From: Bacteroidota bacterium
Lineage (GTDB): Bacteria > Bacteroidota > Bacteroidia > NORP154
Assembly (NCBI GenBank): GCA_022572355.1
Contig: JACZWC010000029.1
Location: 1 to 46,341 of the forward strand
DNA length: 46,341 nucleotides
Direction of reading: 5' to 3'
Shown: positions 34,961 to 44,615 of the stretch, in pieces
Layout of the letters: each line of letters opens with the position of its first letter
Position numbering within the stretch: the first letter of the stretch is position 1
Position numbers and translations under genes: made by a program
The notes under the pieces: model-generated
Told to the model about the DNA's origin: nothing
What the model saw: only the letters and a program-made list of their open reading frames with translations
The model's database searches: none

Positions 34961-35956
34961 ATGGGGAAAAATGTTGCCATAGTCACCGGGGGATTCTCAT
35001 CTGAGATCGTAATTTCATTGAAGAGCGCTGACACAGTTCTCAAGAATATTGATAGGGATATCTTCAACCCATACCTGATCATCGTGAAGGAGGAGAAATG
35101 GATTTTAAAGCGGGAAGGCCATGAAGATATAACAGTAAATAAAAAATCCTTTACCTGTGACGTGGATGGGGAGAAAATCAGTTTTGATTGCGCGTTCATA
35201 GCGATTCATGGGACTCCCGGTGAAGACGGAAAGCTGCAGGATTATTTTGACAAACTAAACATTCCGTATACCGTATCCGGAGCAATGACTTCCTCCCTGA
35301 CATTTGACAAAAATGCCTGTAAAGATTTCCTTCGAACACACGAGATTTTAATGGCAGATTCAATCTTTGTTAAAAAAGGCGAGTCTGTAAATGGAACTGA
35401 AATAGTTCAGCGCATTGGACTGCCCTGTTTTGTAAAGCCCAACAGCGGCGGATCGAGTTTTGGCATTTCTAAAGTAAAAGAAGAAAGTGAGCTGCAAACA
35501 GCAATTGACTTTGCATTTGAGGAAGATGATGAAATATTGATAGAATCTTTCGTAGACGGCAGAGAGCTTACCTGTGGTGTCCTTCAAAAGGGTGACGAAC
35601 TCATTGCCCTGGGTGTAACAGAGATAGTCACTGAAAATGAATTTTTTGATTATGAAGCCAAGTATACGAAGGGCAAGGCCGACGAGATAACACCCGCTGA
35701 TATATCTAAAACAATAGAAAATGACTGCATTGAACTCTCCAGAAAGCTATACAAGCTGCTTAATTGTAAGGGGATTTCTCGTTTTGATTATATCCTTTCG
35801 AGTGATCAACTTTACTGCCTTGAAGTAAATACCGTACCGGGACTTACTGACGAGAGTTTAATACCCAAGCAGGCAGCATATGCAGGGATATCCTTAAAGG
35901 AGCTCTTTTCTATCACCATCAACGAGGCGCTAGCCAGCCAGCAGGTGAGCCACTAA
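34961..35956 (+). CDS. ddl: D-alanine--D-alanine ligase
   Basis: 331 aa from the ATG at 34961 (MGKNVAIVTGGFSSE); an upstream ATG at 34931 is excluded because it overlaps the promoter. Ddl is an ATP-grasp enzyme that joins two D-Ala for peptidoglycan precursors in the cytoplasm. Visible features are the N-terminal GGFSSEIVISLKSA segment, AIHGTPGEDGKLQ, KPNSGGSSFGISKV (ATP-grasp loop), LIESFVDGRELTCGV, and CLEVNTVPGLTDESLIPKQA with the metal-binding and substrate-binding residues. Length fits the family. Its 3' end overlaps the convergent rdgB by 27 bp. Confidence 0.95.
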   Translation: MGKNVAIVTGGFSSEIVISLKSADTVLKNIDRDIFNPYLIIVKEEKWILKREGHEDITVNKKSFTCDVDGEKISFDCAFIAIHGTPGEDGKLQDYFDKLNIPYTVSGAMTSSLTFDKNACKDFLRTHEILMADSIFVKKGESVNGTEIVQRIGLPCFVKPNSGGSSFGISKVKEESELQTAIDFAFEEDDEILIESFVDGRELTCGVLQKGDELIALGVTEIVTENEFFDYEAKYTKGKADEITPADISKTIENDCIELSRKLYKLLNCKGISRFDYILSSDQLYCLEVNTVPGLTDESLIPKQAAYAGISLKELFSITINEALASQQVSH

Positions 35957-36505
35957 CTTTTTCGTTGCAATGGCACGGTGGCTGATCGCATTTTTCTCAT
36001 CCAATGACATTTCCGCAAAGGAAAGTTCATATCCTTCAGGCTGGAATATAGCATCATAGCCAAACCCATCCCTTCCTCGTTTTTCGGTTAAAATAATTCC
36101 GCACACAACTCCATCCATTCTTTGCTCTTCACCATCAACCACCAGCGAAATTACCGTTCTGAATCTGGCGGATCTATTGGCCTTTCCCAGCATCTCCTCC
36201 AGCACTTTGTCCATATTATCGTCGAATGAGCAATCCGGCCCTGCATATCTCGCTGAGTAAACTCCAGGACGCCCATCCAGGGATTCAATTTCCAATCCCG
36301 TGTCGTCGGCAAAACAATCTAACTTGAATCTATCATAAATATAAAACGCTTTTTGGGATGCATTTTCTTCCAGGGTTTCGTGATCCTCAGGAATTTCATC
36401 AGAAAATTCAATATCCTTCAAACTCTTTACGGAGATACTCTCCCCGATTAAATTCTGAACTTCAGATAACTTGTGCAGATTATTCGTAGCAAAAACCAAC
36501 TCCAT
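35930..36505 (-). CDS. rdgB: RdgB/HAM1-family non-canonical purine NTP pyrophosphatase
   Basis: 191 aa. RdgB hydrolyses dITP/ITP and XTP to monophosphates, keeping deaminated purines out of DNA and RNA. Motifs are FATNNLHKLSEV at the N-terminus, FADDTGLEI with the metal/catalytic Asp pair, GRPGVYSARYAG, GFGYDAIFQPEGY, and SHRAIATKKL at the C-terminus. All typical residues are present and length is normal. It begins 13 nt after the stop of the 1880-aa T9SS gene on the same strand and may be transcribed from it. The 3' end overlaps ddl by 27 bp. It is the second NTP-cleansing enzyme in the window, after Maf. Confidence 0.95.
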   Translation of the reverse strand: MELVFATNNLHKLSEVQNLIGESISVKSLKDIEFSDEIPEDHETLEENASQKAFYIYDRFKLDCFADDTGLEIESLDGRPGVYSARYAGPDCSFDDNMDKVLEEMLGKANRSARFRTVISLVVDGEEQRMDGVVCGIILTEKRGRDGFGYDAIFQPEGYELSFAEMSLDEKNAISHRAIATKKLVAHLLAG

Positions 36506-36518
36506 GAACTTCCAAAGA

Positions 36519-39500
36519 TTACTGGATTACGAATGACTTCATGTAATTGTTGTCGCGGTAAGTAAACAAAATGACATATACTCCTTTTCTCATGGTAAAA
36601 GCCTTTGTATTTACGGTTAGCTCGTTTAAACCCTTACTCGCCTGTTGTGATATGACCAAACCGATATACGCTCCTCTTGCATCATATATGGAAGCTTCAA
36701 TAAATTCGTCCTGAGGAAGTATGAACCAAAAATTCACAGTTCCTGAACTGGGATTTGGAAACGGTTCTATAATTATAAATTCATTCCTGCACGCTACACA
36801 CTTTTCATCGTTTGATGCCACTTCATCAACTTGACCATTGGGATTTTCAACCCATGAACACACATAGTTTACAGCGCTATTACCGGAATAAGGGAAGTCA
36901 ACATTAAAGGTATAATACATGGATTCACCCGGAGCCAGAAACCCAGTCCATTGCTCACGTATTGGATCTCCGCCGTCAATTCTAACGAAAAGATCCAGTG
37001 AAGTAATTTCCCGTGTTCCCCTGTTGATCAACGTAAGCGTTATATTTTGAATGATAGTTGGCAGACAATCCATCTTCACCGCATTGAGATCTACATCCAA
37101 ACGAGGTCGGCGGACATCCACGGTTTTGGTCAGAGAATCGATGCAATTGAAATCTGTGAAAGCGTGAAGGACAATTTGGTAAACCCCCGTATCGAGATAA
37201 GCGTGTGTTGGTGTGTCCAGCGTACTAATGCTGGCATCGCCAAACATCCATAAATAGCTTGTAGCCCCAGATGACAGATTGCTAAAATTAACAGCCTCTA
37301 GTGGATTAATACCGAACTTAGGATTAAAGTCAAAGTTGGCAATTGGCTGATCATGAACTGTAACACTTTGGGTTATGGAATCGATGCATCCTGTCGATGA
37401 GGTAACTGTTAATGTCACAGGAAAACTACCTGAATCAGTGAAAGTGTACCAAGGATTTTGGTCGTAAACTGAATCAATATTATTGAACGACCACTCCCAT
37501 GAAATAATACTACCGCCTGATATCGTTGAACTATCCAAATACTGATAAGATTGGTTATAACATGGATCGACATTTGAAAAATTCGCAGTAATAATTATCG
37601 GGAATACGCCGATGGTATCTGTGATTGTCGCGGAGCATCCGCTGGTGGACTGAACGGTTAATGAAACTATATATGTACCGGTATCTGAGTATAGATGCGC
37701 CAATGAGGGCAGCGAACCCGTACTCGCGTCGCCAAAATCCCATGTCAAACTAAGAATTGAAAATGGTGATTGAATAAATGATGTGTCATTGAAGGTGACC
37801 GAATTGGAACCACAGGATAAAGCTGCTGTAAAGCCTGGAATAGGTGAAGGATTTACCGTGACTATTTGCGTAATTGAATCAGCACATCCAAAAACAGAGG
37901 ATACAATTTGGGTTACATTGCTTGTACCGCTGTTGGAAAATGTATGAACGGGGTTCTGAACAGCTAAAGTATCCGTATCAAAATACCACATCCAGCTAGC
38001 AACAGACCCCGCTGAAATTGTACTTAGATCGTTGAGCGTAACTGGTGTATTGGAACATACAGTTAGTGGATCAAACCCGGCCTGAGGATTTGGATGCACG
38101 GTAAACCAAATCGAACTTGTATCTGAGCAGCCTAAATCGGTTGTAACTGTAAGTAGAACGAGATAAGAATCAGTACTATCGTAGAGATGTATTGGGTTTG
38201 TTGTATCAGAGGTATCGCCATCACCGAAGTCCCAGTCCCAACTCAAAAGATTATCTGGGGAAGTTACGCTCGAGGCATCCGTAAACTGTGTACTGTTGCC
38301 AAAGCAAGTGGTATCGGCAGTAAAGTTTACAATCGGCGCTATGTTATCGACAATTATATATACAGAATCAGTCGCCTCACAGCCCAGTGAATTAGTCACC
38401 GTTACGCAAAATGTATCGGTTATTGTAACTTGAATTGACGGCATGGTTGCGATACTTCCGCAACCCCATTGATAGGAGACTGTTTGCGCATTACCTTGAA
38501 CAAGTCCGATGGAATTGCCTGCGCAAAGAGAGTCATCAGCTCCTAAAGAGACAACTAACTCAAAAGAATCAACGGCAACAATTATGGTATCTGAATAATA
38601 AACACAGCTGGAGTCATCCGTAATAATTACATAATACCCACCTGCTTGTGTGATATTAAGAGATGGATCTGTTGTGGCGTCTGACCACTGGAACGTGAAT
38701 GAGGCTGTATCCAGTTGTGTATCCCACGTTGTGGTATCATTCAGGCAAATTGTGGTATCATTAAACGTACCGAGGTTACCGGGATAAAAAACCTCTAAAG
38801 TATCGGAAGAAGTATAACCAAATATATCAGTTACAGTTACTGAATAGGTGCCTGGTTGAGTAATCGTAATAGTTTGAAGTGTATCATTGACAGTATCGGT
38901 TGACCAGGCATACGAAACATACACACTATCAGCATTTACTGTGGCCCCACAGAAACCATCAAGCACTAAATCGGCACCAAGGCAAACAGGTGGGGAATAT
39001 TTGTGCCTTAAATATTGTTCAACAAGATTTCTGGTAGAATCATTAAGGACCGCGTTGTAGATAATAATATCACCTATTTCACCATTTAAATTAAATATTT
39101 CTCCACTATCATCACTACTATTAAAGGCGCCAATAAGAAACCTGAATGCCGAGTTGAAAAAATACGAGTTATCCATAATACCGCTGGTTGATCCCAGCAG
39201 ATTAGAGTTCTCATACAATTTATTTAATTGATTGACTCTGTCAGTAAGGGCAGTAATGATTTCATAATCGCCATAAGAATTTACGAGACTTGTATGATTG
39301 GCAGTACCATTATTTATATAGTCGAAATACAACTGGGTTCCCGCATAATAAATCCCAAATCTATCAGAGTTGGAAGTATCACTTTTGCCTAAATAGCATG
39401 AATTCGTAACATTGCTTTTACCCAAAACAAAAATTGACCTACTGTTAAAATCAAGATCCAACGTATCGCCTGCAGATAGAAAATCGTTATTCCCATCAAA

Positions 39501-42161
39501 ATTTAGTATCGGTTTGTTATTCAATACACTATCAATCCAAACCGGTTGCTTAGCAATATCCGTTTGTGCGAATGATATATTGGAAGAAAAAACATCAACC
39601 CACTCGCTAACAGAATCATTACTGCCTTTTGTAACTCCCACTCCAACGTCTAGCCAAAGATTCAGGCTACCGATATCCGTAGGGGCAAAAACATGAATTT
39701 TTCTGATATTTGAAAAGGAAGAATCATTGCAAATATTAAAAGCCGTCACCCGCCAATAATAAAATCCCGTAGCTACCATGGAGGCCGAATAAGACAAACT
39801 TTGAATCAGGCTCGATTGAAATATGACATTAGCAAATCCATTATCCGTGGCAATTTCGAGTTGATAATACACTCCATTTTCGCTGGAATTCCATTCAAAT
39901 ATAGTTATGCTATCAATAATCATTTGATCGTTTAGGGGACATATCAATGTGTATGCACCCGGGGCTACAGAAGAAGCCAAAATCGTAATATTAACAGATG
40001 TATCTGCAGAGCATCCCTTGACTGTATTTATTGTGAGTAAAACAGGATATATACTATCAACCATATAGGTATAAGAAGGGTTTGTATTATTTGAGGACCC
40101 AGTTCCATCTCCAAAATCCCAATTCCATGATATTAAGGTATCGCCTACAGCCACGGTACTGCTGTCATAAAAACTGACAGAATTATTTGCGCATCCAACA
40201 GGATTAGGATTAAACGTAAAACTAGCTATCGAATTTTCTCGCACCAAAACCTGTTCGGTGCTTGCTGCGCCACAGCCCGAATCAGTCGCTACGGTCAAGG
40301 TTACATTATATACTCCAGCCGTATCATATTGGTGATTTGGATATTGAACTGTATCAGTATTACCATCACCAAAATTCCATTGCCAACTAACAAGCGAATC
40401 AACAGTGACCGACGTATCTGTAAAAGCCGTACTGTCTCCTGTACAAACCGTATCTGCCACAAAACCTGCCAAAGGAGCAATTCCAACAATCGTTACAATA
40501 ATAGTATCGTAAGCAAAGCAACCTATATAGTTGTCTACGATTAAAGAATATGAACCGGAAGTATCCACATTTTTGGTTGAAGTGGTATCTATGCCTGGAA
40601 ACCAGAGATAGGAAGCCACCAAGCTATCCCCTTGAACAAGTCCGATGGGGTTACCCGCACAAAATGATGTGTCTGGCCCTAACCATGGCAATACGGGAAA
40701 AGAATCAACACTTACGGTTATTGTGTCCGATTGATAAGAACATCCTGCACCACCTATAGTATCTGTTACCGTCACGGCATAATTACCTGCCTGAGTAATG
40801 ACAATGAATGAATCCGTTGCTCCTGTACTCCATGCAAAATCATACCCCAATGTGTCCAATCCCGTATCCCAAAATATCGTATCACCCAGGCAAATTGTGG
40901 TATCCTTTAGCAACTTAAGAGGATGCTTTACTTTGACAGTATCAGACGATTGATAACCAAAAATGTCCTGAACCGTTACCCAATAAGTACCAGGTACGGA
41001 AGCCGAAATAGATGCTGCCATATCTCCAGTGGACCAAAGGTAAGAGCTAAAGGCCGTATCAGCTTGAATACTAATATCGCAGAAAGAATAGACGACCAAT
41101 ATATCCTCACCCAGACAAACAGGAGGATAATACTTCTGTCTTAGGTATTGTTCAACAAGATTTCTGGCAGAATCAGTCAGCGCAGAATCATAAATAATGA
41201 TTTCAGCAATATTGCCATTGAGATAAAAAATTTCTCCTGTATCATCACTGTTATTAAACGCCCCGATAAGAAATCTGAATTTAGAATTGAAATTGTATGA
41301 ATTGTTGAGGATACCAACCGCCGAGCCCAACAGATTAGAGTTTTCGTACAGTTTGTTCAATTGGTTGATCCTGTCAGTATGAGCAGTAATGATCTCGTAA
41401 TCTCCAAAAGAATTTGTAATAGAGACATGATTCATTGTGCCATTATTTATATAGTCGAAGTACAATTTTGGGCTGAAATAATAAATTGCAAATCTATCCA
41501 GATTGGCAGAGTCACTTTTTGCTAAGTAACATGAACTGGAAGCAGTGGCTTCACCCAAAACGAAGATAGTCCTGCTGTTAAATTTCTGATCCAATGTATC
41601 ACCAGCGGAAAGAAAGTCATTGCTTCCGTCAAAATTCACAACGGGCCTGTTGTTTAACACGCTATCCACCCAAACAGGTTTTTGCACATTATTGGATTGA
41701 GTGAAGGCCACATTAGAAGAATAAACATCAGCCCAGGAGCTAACGGAGTCATTTGCGCTTTTGGTAATGCCCGTATCAGGGTTGAGCCAGAGCTGCAAAT
41801 TACCTAGATTAGAGGGAGTAAATAATGTAAATTGATGTTGGTTAGACAAGTTTAGAAAACCACTTCCCCCTGTATCAACCAACACACGCCAATAATAGGT
41901 TTGGCCAAAAGTCAATGACAGATTCGTATCATTATTGGAAGTTATGGCAGAGTCAACTATAGTCTGAAATGTATTCTCAGTTGCTATTTGGAGCTTATAA
42001 TTTAATGCTTCTGGTAATACGTTCCATTGAAAATACACGCTAACATTAGAGACAACCGAATTGTTTTTTGGTTGAATTAAGGTTATTCCAGTATTAGCAA
42101 TACTGGTCATTCCATATAAGAGAAATACAACCAATACAAATAACAATCTTACCATCTTCAA
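36519..42161 (-). CDS. Giant secreted lectin-like/PKD protein with T9SS sorting domain
   Basis: 1880 aa. The signal peptide ends near SIAN (residue ~23). Two large homologous halves follow. Residues ~27-730 contain a fibronectin-III-like domain (QWNVLPEALNYKLQIATENTF), a LamG/concanavalin-A-like domain (LQLWLNPDTGI ... FDGSNDFLSAGDTL), Ig-like units and two PKD domains. Residues ~740-1440 repeat this order. Further PKD domains run to ~1680, then a CARDB domain (~1682-1795) with VSSN-type VEVASNDEKC end, and a type A T9SS domain (PFPNPSSGTVNFWF). LamG-like folds often bind glycans, so an adhesin role is plausible but unproven. TAGTTTTG at 42182-42189 (minus) is a candidate -7 box, without a -33 TTG. 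rdgB follows 13 nt downstream. Confidence 0.88.
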   Translation of the reverse strand: MKMVRLLFVLVVFLLYGMTSIANTGITLIQPKNNSVVSNVSVYFQWNVLPEALNYKLQIATENTFQTIVDSAITSNNDTNLSLTFGQTYYWRVLVDTGGSGFLNLSNQHQFTLFTPSNLGNLQLWLNPDTGITKSANDSVSSWADVYSSNVAFTQSNNVQKPVWVDSVLNNRPVVNFDGSNDFLSAGDTLDQKFNSRTIFVLGEATASSSCYLAKSDSANLDRFAIYYFSPKLYFDYINNGTMNHVSITNSFGDYEIITAHTDRINQLNKLYENSNLLGSAVGILNNSYNFNSKFRFLIGAFNNSDDTGEIFYLNGNIAEIIIYDSALTDSARNLVEQYLRQKYYPPVCLGEDILVVYSFCDISIQADTAFSSYLWSTGDMAASISASVPGTYWVTVQDIFGYQSSDTVKVKHPLKLLKDTTICLGDTIFWDTGLDTLGYDFAWSTGATDSFIVITQAGNYAVTVTDTIGGAGCSYQSDTITVSVDSFPVLPWLGPDTSFCAGNPIGLVQGDSLVASYLWFPGIDTTSTKNVDTSGSYSLIVDNYIGCFAYDTIIVTIVGIAPLAGFVADTVCTGDSTAFTDTSVTVDSLVSWQWNFGDGNTDTVQYPNHQYDTAGVYNVTLTVATDSGCGAASTEQVLVRENSIASFTFNPNPVGCANNSVSFYDSSTVAVGDTLISWNWDFGDGTGSSNNTNPSYTYMVDSIYPVLLTINTVKGCSADTSVNITILASSVAPGAYTLICPLNDQMIIDSITIFEWNSSENGVYYQLEIATDNGFANVIFQSSLIQSLSYSASMVATGFYYWRVTAFNICNDSSFSNIRKIHVFAPTDIGSLNLWLDVGVGVTKGSNDSVSEWVDVFSSNISFAQTDIAKQPVWIDSVLNNKPILNFDGNNDFLSAGDTLDLDFNSRSIFVLGKSNVTNSCYLGKSDTSNSDRFGIYYAGTQLYFDYINNGTANHTSLVNSYGDYEIITALTDRVNQLNKLYENSNLLGSTSGIMDNSYFFNSAFRFLIGAFNSSDDSGEIFNLNGEIGDIIIYNAVLNDSTRNLVEQYLRHKYSPPVCLGADLVLDGFCGATVNADSVYVSYAWSTDTVNDTLQTITITQPGTYSVTVTDIFGYTSSDTLEVFYPGNLGTFNDTTICLNDTTTWDTQLDTASFTFQWSDATTDPSLNITQAGGYYVIITDDSSCVYYSDTIIVAVDSFELVVSLGADDSLCAGNSIGLVQGNAQTVSYQWGCGSIATMPSIQVTITDTFCVTVTNSLGCEATDSVYIIVDNIAPIVNFTADTTCFGNSTQFTDASSVTSPDNLLSWDWDFGDGDTSDTTNPIHLYDSTDSYLVLLTVTTDLGCSDTSSIWFTVHPNPQAGFDPLTVCSNTPVTLNDLSTISAGSVASWMWYFDTDTLAVQNPVHTFSNSGTSNVTQIVSSVFGCADSITQIVTVNPSPIPGFTAALSCGSNSVTFNDTSFIQSPFSILSLTWDFGDASTGSLPSLAHLYSDTGTYIVSLTVQSTSGCSATITDTIGVFPIIITANFSNVDPCYNQSYQYLDSSTISGGSIISWEWSFNNIDSVYDQNPWYTFTDSGSFPVTLTVTSSTGCIDSITQSVTVHDQPIANFDFNPKFGINPLEAVNFSNLSSGATSYLWMFGDASISTLDTPTHAYLDTGVYQIVLHAFTDFNCIDSLTKTVDVRRPRLDVDLNAVKMDCLPTIIQNITLTLINRGTREITSLDLFVRIDGGDPIREQWTGFLAPGESMYYTFNVDFPYSGNSAVNYVCSWVENPNGQVDEVASNDEKCVACRNEFIIIEPFPNPSSGTVNFWFILPQDEFIEASIYDARGAYIGLVISQQASKGLNELTVNTKAFTMRKGVYVILFTYRDNNYMKSFVIQ
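37850..42085 (-). repeat. Super-duplication of a ~2.1-kb multidomain coding unit
   Basis: Two copies of FnIII-LamG-Ig-PKD, offset by about 2.14 kb (for example the sequence around 41156 and that around 39013). The LamG parts are the best conserved at DNA level, including runs of more than 20 identical bases. Copy boundaries are approximate because the flanks have diverged. Confidence 0.8.
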
Positions 42162-42457
42162 AAATGAAATTATAAGATAACCAAAACTAAATATTATCTG
42201 ATTAAACGATTAAAGACATGCAAAAGTTGCCAGAGAATATACCTTGATAATGCGTAAATACCCTACATGACACTATTATCAGCATCAAAGCTGTAAATTA
42301 AAGCTGATTTGGTGACCCATTATCATGTCACACAATAGCGTAATACGTAAATTATCATCAAACTGTTTCGTAGTTTTGCATCAGGAGTAACCAGCACATT
42401 TCTGAAACAATAAAGATCTGGCAGGACTCAACATTGTTGTTCAATTGATAATTGTGG
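42162..42457. other. Divergent intergenic region before the polysaccharide locus
   Basis: These 296 bases hold no gene. TAGTTTTG occurs on minus (42182-42189, for the T9SS giant) and on plus (42371-42378, for the ABC locus), both TAnnTTTG matches without a clear TTG at -33. Inverted repeats: ATCAGC (42278-42283)/GCTGAT (42303-42308), GTGAC/GTCAC within 42312-42331, and TGATAATG (42245-42252)/CATTATCA (42318-42325). The TTGATAAT octamer here also occurs in the palindrome at 15428. Confidence 0.4.
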
Positions 42458-43321
42458 ATGAATTCAATACCTGAATCCAAAACACTTCCAACAACAGAAG
42501 TAATTTCATCAAAATCGCATTGGTGGGATTTGCGATTGAACGAAATATGGCAATATCGAGACCTCTTATTTCTTTTTGTCAGACGAGATTTTGTATCTGT
42601 TTATAAGCAGACCCTCCTGGGACCCCTGTGGTTCCTTATACAACCCGTGATGGCCACGCTTGTATTTTCAATCATTTTCGGAAAAGTTGCTGCCCTTCCA
42701 ACGGATGGCAGGCCCATGGTAGTGTTTTACCTGGTTGGGATCACGGCATGGACATATTTTGCAGATTGCCTCAACAAAACATCAAAAACATTTACTGAAA
42801 ATGCCCATATCTTCGGAAAAGTATATTTTCCAAGATTGATCATGCCATTGTCAATAGTGATTTCCTGTTTGATCAAATTTGCAATTCAATTCATTTTAAT
42901 GCTCGCCGTTCTTGTTTTCTACGTATATCGCGAAGCCAATATTGATCTCAATGCTATGATATTATTAACACCCTTGTTGATAATCATTATGGCCGGCCTC
43001 GGATTAGGATTCGGCATATTGATTTCATCGTTAACTACAAGGTACAGAGATCTGCAATTCCTGATCCAGTTTGGTGTGCAAATGTTGATGTATGCAGCCC
43101 CAGTGGTTTATCCTCTTTCTATGGTACCTGAAAAATATAGATGGGCAATTTTAGCAAATCCAATGACCTCAGTTATTGAAACCTTCAAGATCGGATATTT
43201 GGGAGTAGGTACCATGGAATTTAGCCACCTTGCATACAGTTTTGTATTTATGCTGGTTATACTCCTTGTTGGAATAATTGTTTTTCATAAAGTAGAAAGA
43301 AATTTTGTGGATACTATTTAG
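42458..43321 (+). CDS. ABC-2 family polysaccharide export permease (Wzm-like)
   Basis: 287 aa from the ATG at 42458; a TTG at 42452 would add two residues only. About six transmembrane segments follow a cytoplasmic N-terminus that includes WDLRLNEIWQYRDLLFLFVRRDF. The stretch VYKQTLLGPLWFLIQPVMATLVFSI is characteristic of O-antigen/teichoic acid exporter permeases. With the ATPase gene 6 nt downstream it forms an exporter moving undecaprenyl-linked glycans across the inner membrane. The exported glycan cannot be determined here, but the neighbouring sulfotransferase and sugar aminotransferase suggest a decorated surface polysaccharide. Confidence 0.92.
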   Translation: MNSIPESKTLPTTEVISSKSHWWDLRLNEIWQYRDLLFLFVRRDFVSVYKQTLLGPLWFLIQPVMATLVFSIIFGKVAALPTDGRPMVVFYLVGITAWTYFADCLNKTSKTFTENAHIFGKVYFPRLIMPLSIVISCLIKFAIQFILMLAVLVFYVYREANIDLNAMILLTPLLIIIMAGLGLGFGILISSLTTRYRDLQFLIQFGVQMLMYAAPVVYPLSMVPEKYRWAILANPMTSVIETFKIGYLGVGTMEFSHLAYSFVFMLVILLVGIIVFHKVERNFVDTI

Positions 43322-43327
43322 GCAACT

Positions 43328-44614
43328 ATGAGTGCAGTAATTAAGGTGCAAAACATATGGAAGCAGTACCGACTTGGGCAAGTTGGTACTGGAACTATCG
43401 CGGATGACATTACCAGGTGGTTGGCAAATGTAAGAGGAAAGGAAGATCCCTTTATTAATCTTGGCGACACGAACGAACAAAACAAAACTGGCAACAGTAG
43501 ATATGTATGGGCCCTTAACAACATAAATTTTGAAGTAAAACAGGGCGAGATAATCGGAATAATCGGCAAGAACGGAGCTGGAAAATCCACCTTGCTAAAA
43601 TTACTGTCAAAAATTACCAGTCCTACAAAAGGAGAAATTACCATTACAGGAAGGCTAGCAAGTTTACTTGAGGTAGGCACGGGCTTTCATCCTGATTTAA
43701 CTGGTAGGGAGAATACTTTTCTGAATGGGGCAATCCTGGGTATGACCAAAAAAGAGGTCAAAACTAAATTCGATGAAATCGTTGCTTTTTCAGGGATTGA
43801 AAGATATATCGATTCACCGGTTAAGAGATATTCATCGGGAATGTATGTACGGTTGGCATTCGCCGTTGCCGCTCACCTAGAGCCAGAAATATTGATCATA
43901 GATGAAGTGCTTGCTGTCGGCGATGCAGAATTCCAGAAAAAGTGTCTGGGAAAATTACAAGATGTTGCGAATGAAGGAAGAACGGTAATTTTTGTTAGTC
44001 ATAATCTGGCTGCGATAAAAACCTTGTGTAGCAGATGTATTGTATTAACCAATGGTCATATCTCGTATGAGGGAGACGTTGATATCAGTGTCGTTAATTA
44101 TTTAAAAGCTGATGGTTTTGGTGGCTTGAAAGAGTATAAAGTATTTGATGGGCAGAGTTCAATTTCCATTCCTGAATGCGATCTATTGTCTGTTGGGGTT
44201 AAGGCAAAAGAGAAACATTTTGGAGACCCGATTCGAATGGATGAAGAGGTTGAACTTGTAATAAAGTATAAAAAGAAAATAAGGAATTGCACACTTGATG
44301 TAACCATTCAGGTAAAAGACAGTTCCGGTAATTACTTGTTTGTCTGTTCTTCGGCACGATCAACTATCGAATCAAATATGGGGAGAATCGGTGTATACGA
44401 GTATACTTTAGAAATAGACAGCAATTTTTTTAACCCTGATACTTTCTATATCAACCTATTGGTAGTGAAAGATAAAAAGACCACTTGTTTGCGACAGGAA
44501 GATGTGATATTCTTTCATATACTAGATAAAGAACGTGTTTTAGGGGAGTGGATGGGCAAAAGCGCAGCTCCTTTATTTTTAAATTTCCCATGGCGCGCCG
44601 ACAGCAAAAATTAA
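43328..44614 (+). CDS. ABC polysaccharide exporter ATPase with C-terminal glycan-recognition-type domain (Wzt-like)
   Basis: 428 aa. The ATPase domain (~1-250) has Walker A GKNGAGKST, the signature region YSSGMYVRLAFAVA, Walker B ILIIDEVLAVGD and the H-loop FVSHNL. The segment TGFHPDLTGRENTFLNG is typical of Wzt and TagH ATPases. Residues ~265-428 form an extra beta-rich domain in the position of the Wzt C-terminal domain, which in O9a-type systems recognises a modified glycan end before export. If it acts the same way, a terminal modification such as the neighbouring sulfotransferase could supply may gate export; that link is inference. The next gene starts 1 nt after its stop. Confidence 0.92.
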   Translation: MSAVIKVQNIWKQYRLGQVGTGTIADDITRWLANVRGKEDPFINLGDTNEQNKTGNSRYVWALNNINFEVKQGEIIGIIGKNGAGKSTLLKLLSKITSPTKGEITITGRLASLLEVGTGFHPDLTGRENTFLNGAILGMTKKEVKTKFDEIVAFSGIERYIDSPVKRYSSGMYVRLAFAVAAHLEPEILIIDEVLAVGDAEFQKKCLGKLQDVANEGRTVIFVSHNLAAIKTLCSRCIVLTNGHISYEGDVDISVVNYLKADGFGGLKEYKVFDGQSSISIPECDLLSVGVKAKEKHFGDPIRMDEEVELVIKYKKKIRNCTLDVTIQVKDSSGNYLFVCSSARSTIESNMGRIGVYEYTLEIDSNFFNPDTFYINLLVVKDKKTTCLRQEDVIFFHILDKERVLGEWMGKSAAPLFLNFPWRADSKN

Positions 44615-44615
44615 C

